Source of the DNA: Anthopleura xanthogrammica
Taxonomy: Eukaryota; Cnidaria; Anthozoa; Actiniaria; Actiniidae
Direction of reading: 5' to 3'
DNA length: 64,000 nt
Assembly: GCA_964019055.1 (NCBI GenBank)
Contig: OZ025210.1
Location: 10,846,658-10,910,657, forward strand
Shown here piece after piece: positions 51,721 through 61,301 of this stretch; the stretch's first letter is position 1, and the number at the start of each line of letters is the position of its first letter. The position numbers were made by a program, and so were the translations under genes. Under the pieces are notes generated by a model. That model saw nothing but the letters and a program-made list of their open reading frames with translations, did no database searches and was not told where the DNA came from.

Positions 51721-51860
51721 TAAATTTTAGCTCTTCGAAGCCAGAGTTTTCTTTCTTCACTACTCAATAAATGTACATCTGCTAAATGATTCGAAAGTTT
51801 TACTAAATTCGTTTTAAAACATCCTGGAACAGGGCAATCTTTAGGGTATCGTATTGACAT
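51714..51860 (-). CDS. 48-aa stand-alone zinc-finger ORF from duplicated ATPase start
   Basis: The right TIR reproduces the ATPase promoter and first 47 codons including the complete C2H2 finger, then one lysine codon and TGA just past the TIR. If expressed, it would yield a zinc finger without ATPase. It may be a passive by-product of TIR growth. Confidence 0.5.
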   Translation of the reverse strand: MSIRYPKDCPVPGCFKTNLVKLSNHLADVHLLSSEERKLWLRRAKIYK

Positions 51861-52732
51861 TATGACTACTTGGTGTTAAGTGTTCCTTAATCGTGTTGAC
51901 ATGAGATTTTGTATACTTTATAAAAGTCCTTTTGTTCGTGTGTTTCAGTACCAAGACCAGAGCTTTTTGATACTCGGGACATTTTTAAATAAAAATTGTC
52001 CTTGTTATCACGATTTTAAAACAAAACCGGGACATTTTTAGTACTATCACAAGGACATCGGGACATTTTTGAATCAAAATTGTCCTTGTTATCACGATTT
52101 TAAAACAAAACCGGGGCATTTTTAGTACTATCACAAGGACATCGGGACATTTTTGAATCAAAATTGTCCTTGTTATCACGATTTAGGATAAAACCCGGGA
52201 CTATTCGATATTACCGGGACATTTTTATGTTTATAAAAATTGTCCTTTCGCTCATGATTCTGTTAGCTAAAAGTCATAATTCCGTTCCCTTCTATTCATA
52301 TTACTCGATCTATTTCATGATAAGGTGAAAGCTCTTAGATTTGGATAAAGTTGAATCATTTGGATGAGTGGTTTTCTTAATTATACAGAAACCATTTCTT
52401 TTGTTCAAAACCACAAATGCTGACATTGAAAGAACAACATCATTGAATTTGTACATCGAGTTTGTTTAGTTATGGTAATAAAAAGATCTTGAAAGAAATC
52501 TTTATATGGCGTGTCTTAAATCAAAGTATGGAGGCATAAACTAATAGCAACAAAGTCATGTACTGGATCATAACTGTTCTACCCTACTCTAGCTGAGTAT
52601 TACTCGGCCCGCCAAAAACCGGTGTGAACCGATGATCTTGAAAACAAAACAAAAAGAATCAAAACCTCAGCAAGATTGAAGTGTCAACCTTGATCCTCAT
52701 TTTTAATTCTTGTAAGAAGAATAAGGAGTTCC

Positions 52733-52933
52733 ATGGAGATGAATACTTTAGTATGTGTTATGAAACAAGTTAAAAATGTGATTAACAAGAAATTGATTTA
52801 TTTAAAAAAAACAAGAGCTCAAAACCATCGCTGTGTTACTAACTATGCTTTTAAAACAAATAAGCAAACACGAAAATCCATAAACTATGGACAAAAAACT
52901 TTAGACACTTGTTCAAAACGTGATCCATTTTGA
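52733..52933 (+). CDS. Small basic ORF in right TIR (66 aa), unknown
   Basis: Identical to the ORF at 43,445-43,645. No evidence of translation. Confidence 0.25.
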   Translation: MEMNTLVCVMKQVKNVINKKLIYLKKTRAQNHRCVTNYAFKTNKQTRKSINYGQKTLDTCSKRDPF

Positions 52934-53181
52934 AAATGAATTATTTTGGCGCTTGAATTCCTAATCATTATTCCAATATATTGTTTTTCTAGTTAGTAAA
53001 AAAACCGTCTCTCCGTCACTTGCTTAAACAATGTACAATGTGGAATTCATACAATGAACAATAAATCAGTATCTCAAAGATTAATGTGTACAATCGAATT
53101 ACAAATACCACCTGCAGAATAGTGTCTTTCCATCCAGGCTAGTAACATAATTATGAATTTTAGCTGTTTAGAACCAAAAAG

Positions 53182-53253
53182 GACCTTATAGTGTAATGGT
53201 TAGCATCTCTGACTCCAGATCAGAAGTTATGGGTTCGAATCCCATTAAGGTCA
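53182..53253 (+). tRNA. tRNA-Trp (CCA), right TIR
   Basis: Identical in structure to the left copy; anticodon loop CTCCAGA; T-run terminator downstream. Confidence 0.93.
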
Positions 53254-53429
53254 TCATATTTTATTCAAAATATGGGGAGTGAATAGGGGTATGATTCCAA
53301 GGCTAATCCCACAAGATAAAGAAAAATATGATACAAAACAGTATCCTTACTCATGATGTATAATCAGTCAGTCTATATTATTTCAATAAACTCTAATATA
53401 AGGTTTTAATGAAGAGTAAAAGTATACAT

Positions 53430-53515
53430 CTCATGATAGCTCAGTTGGTAGAGCGACAGACTGTAGTGTAAAAACAGCCATCTGTTGGTCGTCGGTTCGA
53501 TCCCGACTCGTGAGA
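53430..53515 (+). tRNA. tRNA-Tyr (GTA) with 13-nt intron, right TIR
   Basis: Second copy; intron TGTAAAAACAGCC after G37; outward orientation. Confidence 0.95.
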
Positions 53516-53550
53516 CTAATATATTTTATGATAGAGAAAAAACATCAAAA

Positions 53551-53622
53551 TCCTTGATAGTACAGTGGTTAGTATACTTGCCTGTCGAGCAAGTGACCGG
53601 GGTTCGATTCCCCGTCAAGGAG
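53551..53622 (+). tRNA. tRNA-Asp (GTC), right TIR
   Basis: Second copy; fully paired acceptor stem; followed by TTTTC and TATTTTTG terminators. Confidence 0.95.
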
Positions 53623-53835
53623 TTTTCTATTTTTGACAAATATTAAATGAATAAAAACTTCAGCCTTCATTGCATCGCGTGGTGCAATCCTCGAATCTAA
53701 AAATAGACATGACTCACCACCCCTCCCCTCCCCCAGCATCTCAGAATGCGCGTACCTCAAAATGGAACATGTACCTCACTCGTACCTCACTCGTACCTCA
53801 AAATATTGATGTAGAATTGGTACTCTCATACTACT

Positions 53836-53841
53836 CGTAGG
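53836..53841. other. Target-site duplication, right (CGTAGG)
   Basis: Same six bases as 42,537-42,542, immediately outside the right TIR. Confidence 0.95.
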
Positions 53842-54357
53842 TTCACTGCACACTACAAGTCAACAAGTCATGGTCTGTGTTCTTAATAAATAGGCCTGCG
53901 GTTAAACATTCTTAAAAACTGACATCTTTAGGGGAATCCCCCAATCTCAACGATTCTATTGGGTAAGACCCTGTCACATCATCCCATTTGTCACGCATAG
54001 TACGCGAACGATATGCAAATATGATCAACGTTCACACAAAAAATACAATTAGTGTTCTGTGATGGTGAATAACAAGCTCAAAATGATGGATTTTTGGGTA
54101 CAGTTTTCCAACTGAATACCATGGAATCAAGCGAGATGATCTACTCGGCTAACTTGACAGACTTTCAATCGACCTCGTAGCAATGGTACTCGATTATAGT
54201 CCTCGTAATCCATCTTGTATGTCTTGAATTGACGAGAGGAAAACTTATGCGACCCCATTTGGGAGGCAAGTCAAACCTTCCAAAGAAACCGTTTGAAGGT
54301 AATATTTAGATCGTTAAATCATTCCTTGGCTTTACTGGATTAATGGATTCTATCTTA
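53842..54357 (+). repeat. SGP8: promoter and exon 1 of an SGP unit, truncated
   Basis: NF-kB-type GGGGAATCCCC at 53,931-53,941, octamer at 54,013-54,020, ACCATGG at about 54,119 with the intact 19-codon MESSEMIY ORF. Cut at 54,357 by the segment shared with 13.5 kb. The coding exons are missing. Confidence 0.7.
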
Positions 54358-54959
54358 CAATTAGTGTTTACAATTAGAACCGTTTACAATTAGAGCCACA
54401 TACTGTATGTCACGCAACACGCTTCATTGAATTGGGTATGTGCTATAAACGATGAAAAATCAATATGGCCTGTCCCTTAGGTGGCCGGGTTCCACTGTAA
54501 TTTGGTCATTTTATTGCTCGATCTTTCCTATCCTTTACTTATTTATTTCCAACCCCTTTTTAAATGAAAAGATAACCATGAGTCTGGAAAAAATAGGAGT
54601 TCCAAATCTCAGAAGATTGAAACTCTTTTATTTTGTCCTCCAAATTGAGCTGCTTGGACGTCATGTTCAAGGGGTCTATTTCGTGCCACGAATCCTATGG
54701 TTACTAGTAAAGCGTCCGCATGTGACGCATCAGGCTTTGGTCAAAGTTTTTTACTAACACACTTAAATTTGAATAGCTAGTCAGAATGCAAATATTTGAA
54801 ATTCAAAAAAAAAAAAAAAAAAAAAGGAATGTTTTTATGCAGGAAGCCCAAGCTCGTAACACTAAATGATGACATTTTTTTAGTTTTAAAGAAATTTTTT
54901 GATCTGGCATACATTCTCTATATATAGCTATTCAAAACCATAGCTCGGGCTCAGTACCT
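54358..54959. repeat. Second copy of the 13.5-14.06 kb segment
   Basis: Near-identical to 13,470-14,060, with a longer poly-A run and a two-base deletion in the MKNQYGLSL frame. Interrupted at 54,959 by the CACTA-like element and resumed at 56,178. Confidence 0.75.
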
Positions 54960-56177
54960 CACGAGCGTTTCGCTTCCCATCTACCTTATTTACTATATGC
55001 CCGCGGTAAAAGCGGTGCGCGGTAATTGCCATTAGTAGCTTTGTAATCACGCCGCCTCACTGCGAGCTACCATGTTGATGTAGAGTCGTTAGTGTTTTCA
55101 TTGGAGGAATTTCAGGTTTACAAGCGAATTATTGCTAAAAAAAGGAAGCGATCTCCCCTAAATGGATGCATATGTATTCTACGGACAACTCTTGAAATAT
55201 TGACTTAGTATTTGTGGCAATTTAAAGCTGTAGAGATGCCCTTGGGATTTTCATTTTACACGCGAAGGAAGCAACATGGCGACCGACTTGTACTCAGAGT
55301 TTACAAGGCAGAATTATGATACTTCTAGAGTTCGCCTCATTTCGAAATTGCCTTTTTTCTGAAGGATGTCAAACTGTTAATATAAAAAACACAAAAGCGG
55401 ATATGGAGCTGATGTTCCAAGGCTTGAGATTTTGCATTGATTCTGTGCCTTCGCCATTACCTGATGTACGATACATCATTCTCTATGACTTCTTTATTAA
55501 TTCTCAATGGGACATTCTACTTCAAGAACTCCAGGAAAGTCATTCTAACTGTACTAGGTAGCCGTTGGCGTAAGGAAAAGTTATTATTTGCTGTCCTACG
55601 ATCCTTCTGTACGTTCAATCGGTTTCAATCTCAAGAAGTTTGCTTGATTGTCTTGTTTTGCAAGTTCTTATCGTTTGTCACATACGGTGAAGGCAAGACG
55701 CAATAAATGGGTAATCAAGAAGCTGCCTCAACCAGGTAATTATTTCAATCATATTTTGGAGTGCCAAAGTTTACTTCTGCGTTGTTTTTACGGTTGTAGT
55801 TGATGTAACGAGCATGATTTTTGAGTACTGAAACTTTGGGTTTTTCAGGTGGGCTATTTGTTTAGTAGCCGGTCTCTCTTGCAGTAAAAATACAAATAGC
55901 GAGACAAAATTTTGCACCACATTTACAAATATTGTTTCTTTATTGCCTCTATTTACATGTTCGAGTGTTCAGTCATATTTTGCTCAATTATTTTTGCTTA
56001 ACCACGGCATTACACGGCGGATAATATTTTGTTTATCAACGCTTTATTCATTCACCGAAACGTGTCAATTGTAGAGGAATTTAAATTTCGCGGCTGAGTG
56101 ATCGGCAGCAATGGGAAATACCGCTGGACATTCAAAATTTATTGCGGGTATTAAATAGGGCAAGCGAAACGCTAGTG
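54960..56177. mobile_element. 1.2-kb CACTA-like non-autonomous element
   Basis: Termini CACGAGCGTTTCGCTT and AAGCGAAACGCTAGTG (inverted), flanked by ACCT on both sides. The uninterrupted site is at about 14,066 (CAGTACCTGTGATGCC). CACTA/CTAGTG-type ends suggest EnSpm. Internal ORFs (such as 55,316-55,561) have no recognised function; the element may carry captured genomic sequence. Confidence 0.7.
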
Positions 56178-56472
56178 ACCTGTGATGCCTATGCCTACAT
56201 TTCGGCTTTTCTTTTTGATATTCTTTTTTCATTTCAAAACTGCAAAAAACGTAGACAAGATTCACTTCTACATTTAATACTTTTTAAGGAATTTTCAAAT
56301 ATTTTCCAAGTGTGTTTTCCTGGTTTTCCTTTGATTTAAGATCGTGCTCCAGAAGTTCTACACTGAAATGAGCCGTAGCTTTTCAGACTTGTCGATTTTT
56401 ATTAAAATTGTTCTCTTGTATTATTGATCGGCCAAAAAAATGTTTGTGCAGATTACTTTCCTTACCCGTATC

Positions 56473-56643
56473 TTAAAAGTTTTCTTCATTCTTTTCAGGC
56501 TCTTTTTCATTCCCCGCGTCTCTTTCTTGTACTTGGTTGAACATCAGCAGTTGTAGAATGTCGTATACCATCCTAAACAACTCGTACAAGGTTCTCAGTA
56601 GGTTCATCAGCAGTTAAATAACAGCTTGGTTCAGATCAGTCAT
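56473..56643 (-). pseudogene. TD5: TD gene with premature stop
   Basis: It begins MTDLNQAVI and then hits TAA (GTTATTTAA) because of one base change relative to TD1. The promoter region with TATA and CRE (TGACGTCA near 56,826) and the donor after the normal stop are still present. Recently inactivated. Confidence 0.75.
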
Positions 56644-57235
56644 CGTGTTCAGTGCTGTGGTGCAGTACTTGAATATATACTTGAAAATAACAGTACGGGT
56701 CGAACGGTGGAACGGAGCAAAGCCCAAAGTCTCACCTTCAATAAGTATTGATCGACTGGCGATTCTACCCCGCTATAAATACCACGAATTCCCTACTGGC
56801 TAGCCAGTAGGGGAATGAGCTGTCTGACGTCACATGTAATTGCGCCTCATCTTTGTTTTGTGTACTTTTCGACACTCTGCCGAATTCGTGGTTTAACGTA
56901 TCATTAACCACACGATAGATCTTATAGTATCTAATAATACTTTATTATATCGATGATTTAGTGATTTTTATTCATTTATGTTTCCTCGATCTTATTTAAT
57001 ATTTCGATTCTTTTTAGTGGTGAGGAGCTTTATTTTTCCTTCACTTCTGACTTTTCTGTCACAGGCGGTATATTCTTATGGAGCTATTCCGTAAAACTAT
57101 TCCGTACGGACTATGCGACAAACATTCTCATAATATTTTGTGATTTTAATGGAATATCGAAGACTGCAACAATCCAAATATTGTACTAGAGTATAGTATA
57201 TATGTACTAGAATATTTAGAGTTTCTCGTACATTT

Positions 57236-57388
57236 TTATCGGTTCTCTCTCTCGTCGTGTTCCACAGGTTCTTTTCTCCGTGTATGTCTTTCGTCTCTCC
57301 AGTCATCTTGTAAACGGTTCACGTAAATCAAGTATAAAATGCAGACGATCATCTTAATCATCTCGTGTATTCCTTCAACTAAGTCCAT
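57236..57388 (-). CDS. DL5: 50-aa micro-protein, splice donor altered
   Basis: It begins MDLVEGIHEMIKMIVCILYL and ends RKEPVEHDERENR. The usual AAAAAG/GTACGAG donor reads AAAAAT/GTACGAG and the stop is one codon later than in other copies. It lies upstream of TD5, as DL3 does of TD1. Confidence 0.5.
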   Translation of the reverse strand: MDLVEGIHEMIKMIVCILYLIYVNRLQDDWRDERHTRRKEPVEHDERENR

Positions 57389-57559
57389 GATTTTGGTAGA
57401 AAAATTGGGTTTGGAAGGCGAATCGTCAAAACTTTGGATAAAGTGCGAGTCGACAAAGTGCAAGTGTAACCAAGCTGACTACCTTAAATTGTGACTATGG
57501 GTTATACCGAATAACAATCCTATTGGTTCAATTACTGTCACGCTGTTACTTGTCACGAA

Positions 57560-58071
57560 TCGTTATCTTTTCATTAGGATATTATTCTTAGTTACTAATA
57601 TCGATAGGTGTGTAGTGACTAGTCTGTAATGAATTCTGCATGGATCTCCTTGTTTTCTTTGGATTTGACTTCGACTTCATAAACTACAATGTTAGTTTTA
57701 GTCATTCAGTATATTTTTAACATACGCTGTTTTCTTGCGTGCATGACAAAAAGATATATGTAACATATATAATATTGTAGCGAGTCTCGTAAAAATGGCA
57801 GCTTGTATCACCTGAATTTTGCAGCTTCAAGATCTAGATTACAGACTGCGAGAATACATTGTTAAAAGCTTAGCACTAAAAATTTTAAAATTACAATAAA
57901 TCAAAATACTACTGCTTTGCACTAAAAATACAATATGACAAAATACAAATCCTGAACAAGACTAAAACTATCAAGATTTATGCCAACCGTTCCATCTAAT
58001 ACATTGTTGCACTTTTTCTTCAGTTCTAGTGTATTTGTCACGGATGTCAGGTCCATACATACTGTTACTAT
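57560..58071 (+). pseudogene. SGP7: SGP unit split by insertions (left part)
   Basis: Unit sequence runs up to the codons for MSGPYILLL, where the insertion begins at 58,072. It resumes at 60,366 with exon a, donor GTGAGTAAC and an acceptor changed from CTACAG to CTACAA. The gene is broken. Confidence 0.7.
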
Positions 58072-58807
58072 TCTCACTGCATAATTAATTAGCACGGAGC
58101 TGTATAAATTAACTCCACATACATGCCTTATTGCATAACGTTGTTCGGAGCGTCGCGAGAAGTCGAGTTTTGGTTTTGCTGTCCACCACCGCCACCAGCG
58201 AAGATAACTCACTTCAGAAAGATGAACAACTGCAGCTCCTCGAAACGCTCATGATACCTCAACAGACGCAGAACTGGTGAATGCTGGCAGCACGAGTCGT
58301 CAAGCACAGTTTGTATAGTTTTATTTGATTGTAGATTTCCTTGCTCTAGCGAGAACTCTGTTGATACTTTTCAATTGGGTGCACCGGTGAAGTCAGCTTT
58401 ACGCTGTGGGATAGTTTTACGTTGAATACCACCGGTGAAGGTAGTTCAAAGGCTGCTCAGTATCGTATTTTTGCGTTAAGAATACTATCGGCCAAAGTTT
58501 TTGAGTCAGCTACTTTTGGCTTTCCTTGTCATGTACATATTCGTTTGGTGTTTTTTCTTACGCTTCTTAGCAGTTTTATTCCTTTGTTTGTTAGGGCTCA
58601 TTTAGTTTTTCTTGTTTCGTTCTCGGCATCTTTTGTTTTTAATATCGAGCGTTTTTGTGTCCCTAGGGATTCTTTCATTGTAGTTTTTACAGCTCGTTTA
58701 GCTCTATTCGCAGCCTATTTTTTCTTTTGTGTTATTGTTCCTATTGTTTATTTTATTTTATTTTTTATTTTTTTTACCTCGTTTTACTCCGTCTTTTTTC
58801 GGGTATT

Positions 58808-59275
58808 ATAATAGCGCCTGGTGAGCGGAGATGGCCGGGAGAGCCAGGGGAACACGAGAATTTAGTGTAATACCGGCGCCGAGTGGGCGAAACATGAGAA
58901 TTATTTGTGAATACCGCCTAGTGAGCGAAGATGGCCTGGAGAGCCATGGGTACAAGAGAATTAATTGTGAATACCGCCGAGTGAGCGAAGATGGCCCGGA
59001 GAGCCATGGGTACAAAAGAATTAATTGTGAATACCGCCGAGTGAGCGAAGATGGCCCGGAGAGCCATGCGTATACGTTAAAATTGATTGTGAGTACCGCC
59101 GAGTGGGCGAAGATGGCCCGGAGAGCCATGGGTACAAGAGAATTAATTGTGAATACCGCCGAGTGAGCGAAGATGGCCCGGAGAGCCATGGGTACAAGAG
59201 AATTAGTTGTGAATACCGCCGAGTGAGCGAAGATGGCCCGGAGAGCCATGCGTATACGGTAGAAATTGATTGTGA
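58808..59275. repeat. Minisatellite, unit about 61 bp
   Basis: About seven units containing GAGTGAGCGAAGATGGCCCG and GAGAGCCATGGGTAC. ORFs on both strands (58,806-59,354) are repeat translations. Confidence 0.9.
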
Positions 59276-59789
59276 ATGTCTTTATCTGTGTTTTCTTCAA
59301 TTTTATAAGGCAAATTCCCTCCAAAAAATACTCTTCTCCTATTTTTACATTTAACGGTATAGTTTTTTGTACTCTCCCTCTGTCAGCCTCAGGGGGGCCT
59401 TCTCAGTGCCTCTATTTCGGACCTGGTTCGGAGCCTGGGGCCGACAGAGGGTAGGGTTTCCTGTCTAGTAAGCCTTTTACATTTTTTGTCACCCCGGGTT
59501 GGTTTATGCTTGTAGGTTGATTGCACTCAGTTTGCGTCAAGATTGGAAGAAGTTAACAGGCTAGAACCAGCCGGGGCTATTCCCTTAAGGTGCATCATCG
59601 AGGAAACCCTGCCTTTTGTTGGCCCTTTGCCTCCGCCTTCCCTGGTGTGCGCTCGTCCGGGCCTGGGGAGACTTTCTCAATTGCGTTTTTTGGACCCAAG
59701 CCACTTCAGAGCAGGCAACCTACATACTAAGCATACGTATGATTTGTCACGTCGGATCAAAGGTTAATAAGCTTTGAGTTGTGGAGTAT

Positions 59790-59975
59790 TGGGGGTTCTG
59801 AGTAAGGGATATGGGTTTTGAGTAATGGATATGGGTTCTGAGTAATGGATATGGGTTCTGAGTAATGGATATGGGTTCTGAGTAATGGATATGGGTTCTG
59901 AGTAATGGATATGGGTTCTGAGTAATGGATATGGGTTCTGAGTAATGGATATGGGTTCTGAGTAATGGATATGGT
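59790..59975. repeat. Minisatellite, unit 20 bp
   Basis: About nine units of GGTTCTGAGTAATGGATATG. The minus-strand ORF of THIHYSEPISI-like residues is an artefact. Confidence 0.95.
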
Positions 59976-60130
59976 TTTTAAGTATTGAATTAAGGATGTT
60001 ATGGGTATATTTGGATGTAAGCCATATTCCATCTCGTCTCTTTACCTTGGTGAGGGACAGGAGCGGATCTCACCCATAACTTAACTTACTGCGACGTGAT
60101 AATGAGTATGCAGTGAGAATATATAACTAT

Positions 60131-60365
60131 TCTCACTGCATAATTAATTAGCACGGAGCTGTATAAATTAACTCCACATACATGCCTTATTGCATAACGT
60201 CGTTCGGAGCGTCGCGAGAAGTCGAGTTTTGCCCCACCCCCCTCCCCTGGTGGCGGTGCTTTTCAGGTTCCTCTTCTCGCTGTTTACCTCATATCACAAC
60301 AGTCGCGGATCTCACCCATAACTTAACTTACTGCGACGTGATAATGAGTATGCAGTGAGAATATA
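60131..60365. mobile_element. 235-bp relative of the 58.1-kb element, in tandem
   Basis: It shares about 110 bp at the left and 70 bp at the right with the larger element. ACTAT separates the two and flanks both outer sides (58,067; 60,126; 60,366). Confidence 0.75.
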
Positions 60366-61020
60366 TAACTATGCTGTGTACATGGTCAGGATCTTGGTGA
60401 GTAACATCTCTACATCTACTTGGTATCTTGTATGTTATTTCTACAACTGGCTTTTGCTCTAATTTTTTAATGGTTGGCTGTCCTCGGTCTGGAAAGAAAT
60501 CAAAAGTTCAAATAGAATACTAAGAAGAGTAGTGTTAGTAGAACCCTGCTACAGTGAGAGCGGTTTAGGTGATTTATATGATGAGTTCTGAATTCTCGGA
60601 GAAAGGGAAATATTTACTTATTTTTATACTCCAGTAGTTTATGAATAAACATGAATTTGATTGTCACCCGGTTCATTGTGTCATTGAGGCTTTTCATTGT
60701 GACGTCACGTAATCCAAAAATTCTGTCTTCTTCTTCTTCTTTAGTCACGAAAAGAAGTTCGCAATCAAATTTGTCATGTAGATATTAGTAAAATTGCAAA
60801 GTTTCGTGAAGATTGTCTATAATCCAGAGAATGTATGAATTTTTGAATTTGACAACTTTTACGAAGAAATGTATGTTGGCAGATAAATTGCTTTGTAAAA
60901 TTTCATGTAGAACATCGGATATGCAAATGTTTTGTTGAGATCGTCTCGTAAAATCATAATAGTTACAAGATAAAACGCATGTATTTCACACGAGGAAATA
61001 AAACAAAACGAACTGTAATC
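60366..61020 (+). repeat. Right part of SGP7 unit and downstream flank
   Basis: SGP exon b region, then the same downstream flank as SGP1 (GATTTATATGATGAGTTCTG, CTCGGAGAAAGGGAAATATT). A stretch at about 60,665-60,955 containing TGACGTCA is extra relative to copy 1. Confidence 0.6.
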
Positions 61021-61057
61021 CATCTGAGATAGATGTATAAAAGAAGGAATACGAGTT

Positions 61058-61216
61058 ATGGATTTGCTGTTAGTTTGTAGCATCTTAGAGGAATTTTGTC
61101 GTCGCAGTTATAGAGCTTGCTGTGGGGAAAGTGCGAACCTGACGAGAACGCCAGTGATAAAAGTTTTTTTACTTCAATTTTTAACATTTCAAAATATTAT
61201 ACCCTACTACTTATAA
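61058..61216 (+). CDS. LL3: candidate small ORF (52 aa)
   Basis: TATA box (GTATAAAAG) just upstream; starts MDLLLVCSILEEFCRRS as in LL1, then frameshifted relative to LL1. Only the N-terminus is conserved, so coding is doubtful. Confidence 0.25.
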   Translation: MDLLLVCSILEEFCRRSYRACCGESANLTRTPVIKVFLLQFLTFQNIIPYYL

Positions 61217-61301
61217 TAGTAATGATCTAATTCAAGTGTTGTGCAGTAAGGCAAGATACGTTGGTGATGTACGATAGTTAGTTTTCTTCGTACTTACTAG
61301 T

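Larger units (their letters stand above)
42543..53835. mobile_element. Polinton/adintovirus-like provirus with tRNA-bearing TIRs, no PolB
   Basis: 11,293 bp, starting AGTAGTATGAG and ending with its complement, between 6-bp target duplications. The left half is transcribed rightwards (ATPase and two accessory genes), the right half leftwards (unknown, small ORF, integrase, penton, core protein, major capsid, protease). The morphogenesis set of a Polinton virion plus integrase is present and open. The protein-primed DNA polymerase B, typical of the group, is absent and there is no room for it. Long identical-length TIRs and undamaged ORFs imply recent insertion. Confidence 0.95.
51719..53835. 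repeat. Right terminal inverted repeat (2,117 bp)
   Basis: Mirror of the left TIR; positions satisfy x + y = 96,378 throughout every point checked, so no indels. It carries the second set of tRNA genes and the truncated ATPase start. Confidence 0.95.
58072..60125. mobile_element. 2.05-kb non-autonomous element with internal minisatellites
   Basis: It begins TCTCACTGCATAATTAATTA and ends TATGCAGTGAGAATATATA, with ACTAT on both sides. It contains two minisatellites and low-complexity T-rich sequence; the hydrophobic ORF at 58,422-58,811 is probably spurious. No transposase seen. Confidence 0.6.

Noticed and set aside
55316..55706. Two overlapping ORFs (81 and 89 aa) in the CACTA-like element
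   Set aside because: No motifs and mutually overlapping frames; possibly captured sequence but not supportable as genes.
57922..58212. Minus-strand ORF containing MDLTSVTNTLELKKKC, open in several SGP units
   Set aside because: It is antisense to the SGP exon, which has matched acceptor, 50-bp intron and donor on the plus strand; the antisense frame is a by-product of the repeat.
58422..58811. 129-aa hydrophobic ORF
   Set aside because: Phe/Val/Ile-rich because of T-rich DNA inside a non-autonomous element; no family features.
58806..59324. 172-aa minus-strand ORF and overlapping plus-strand ORFs
   Set aside because: Translation of the 61-bp minisatellite.
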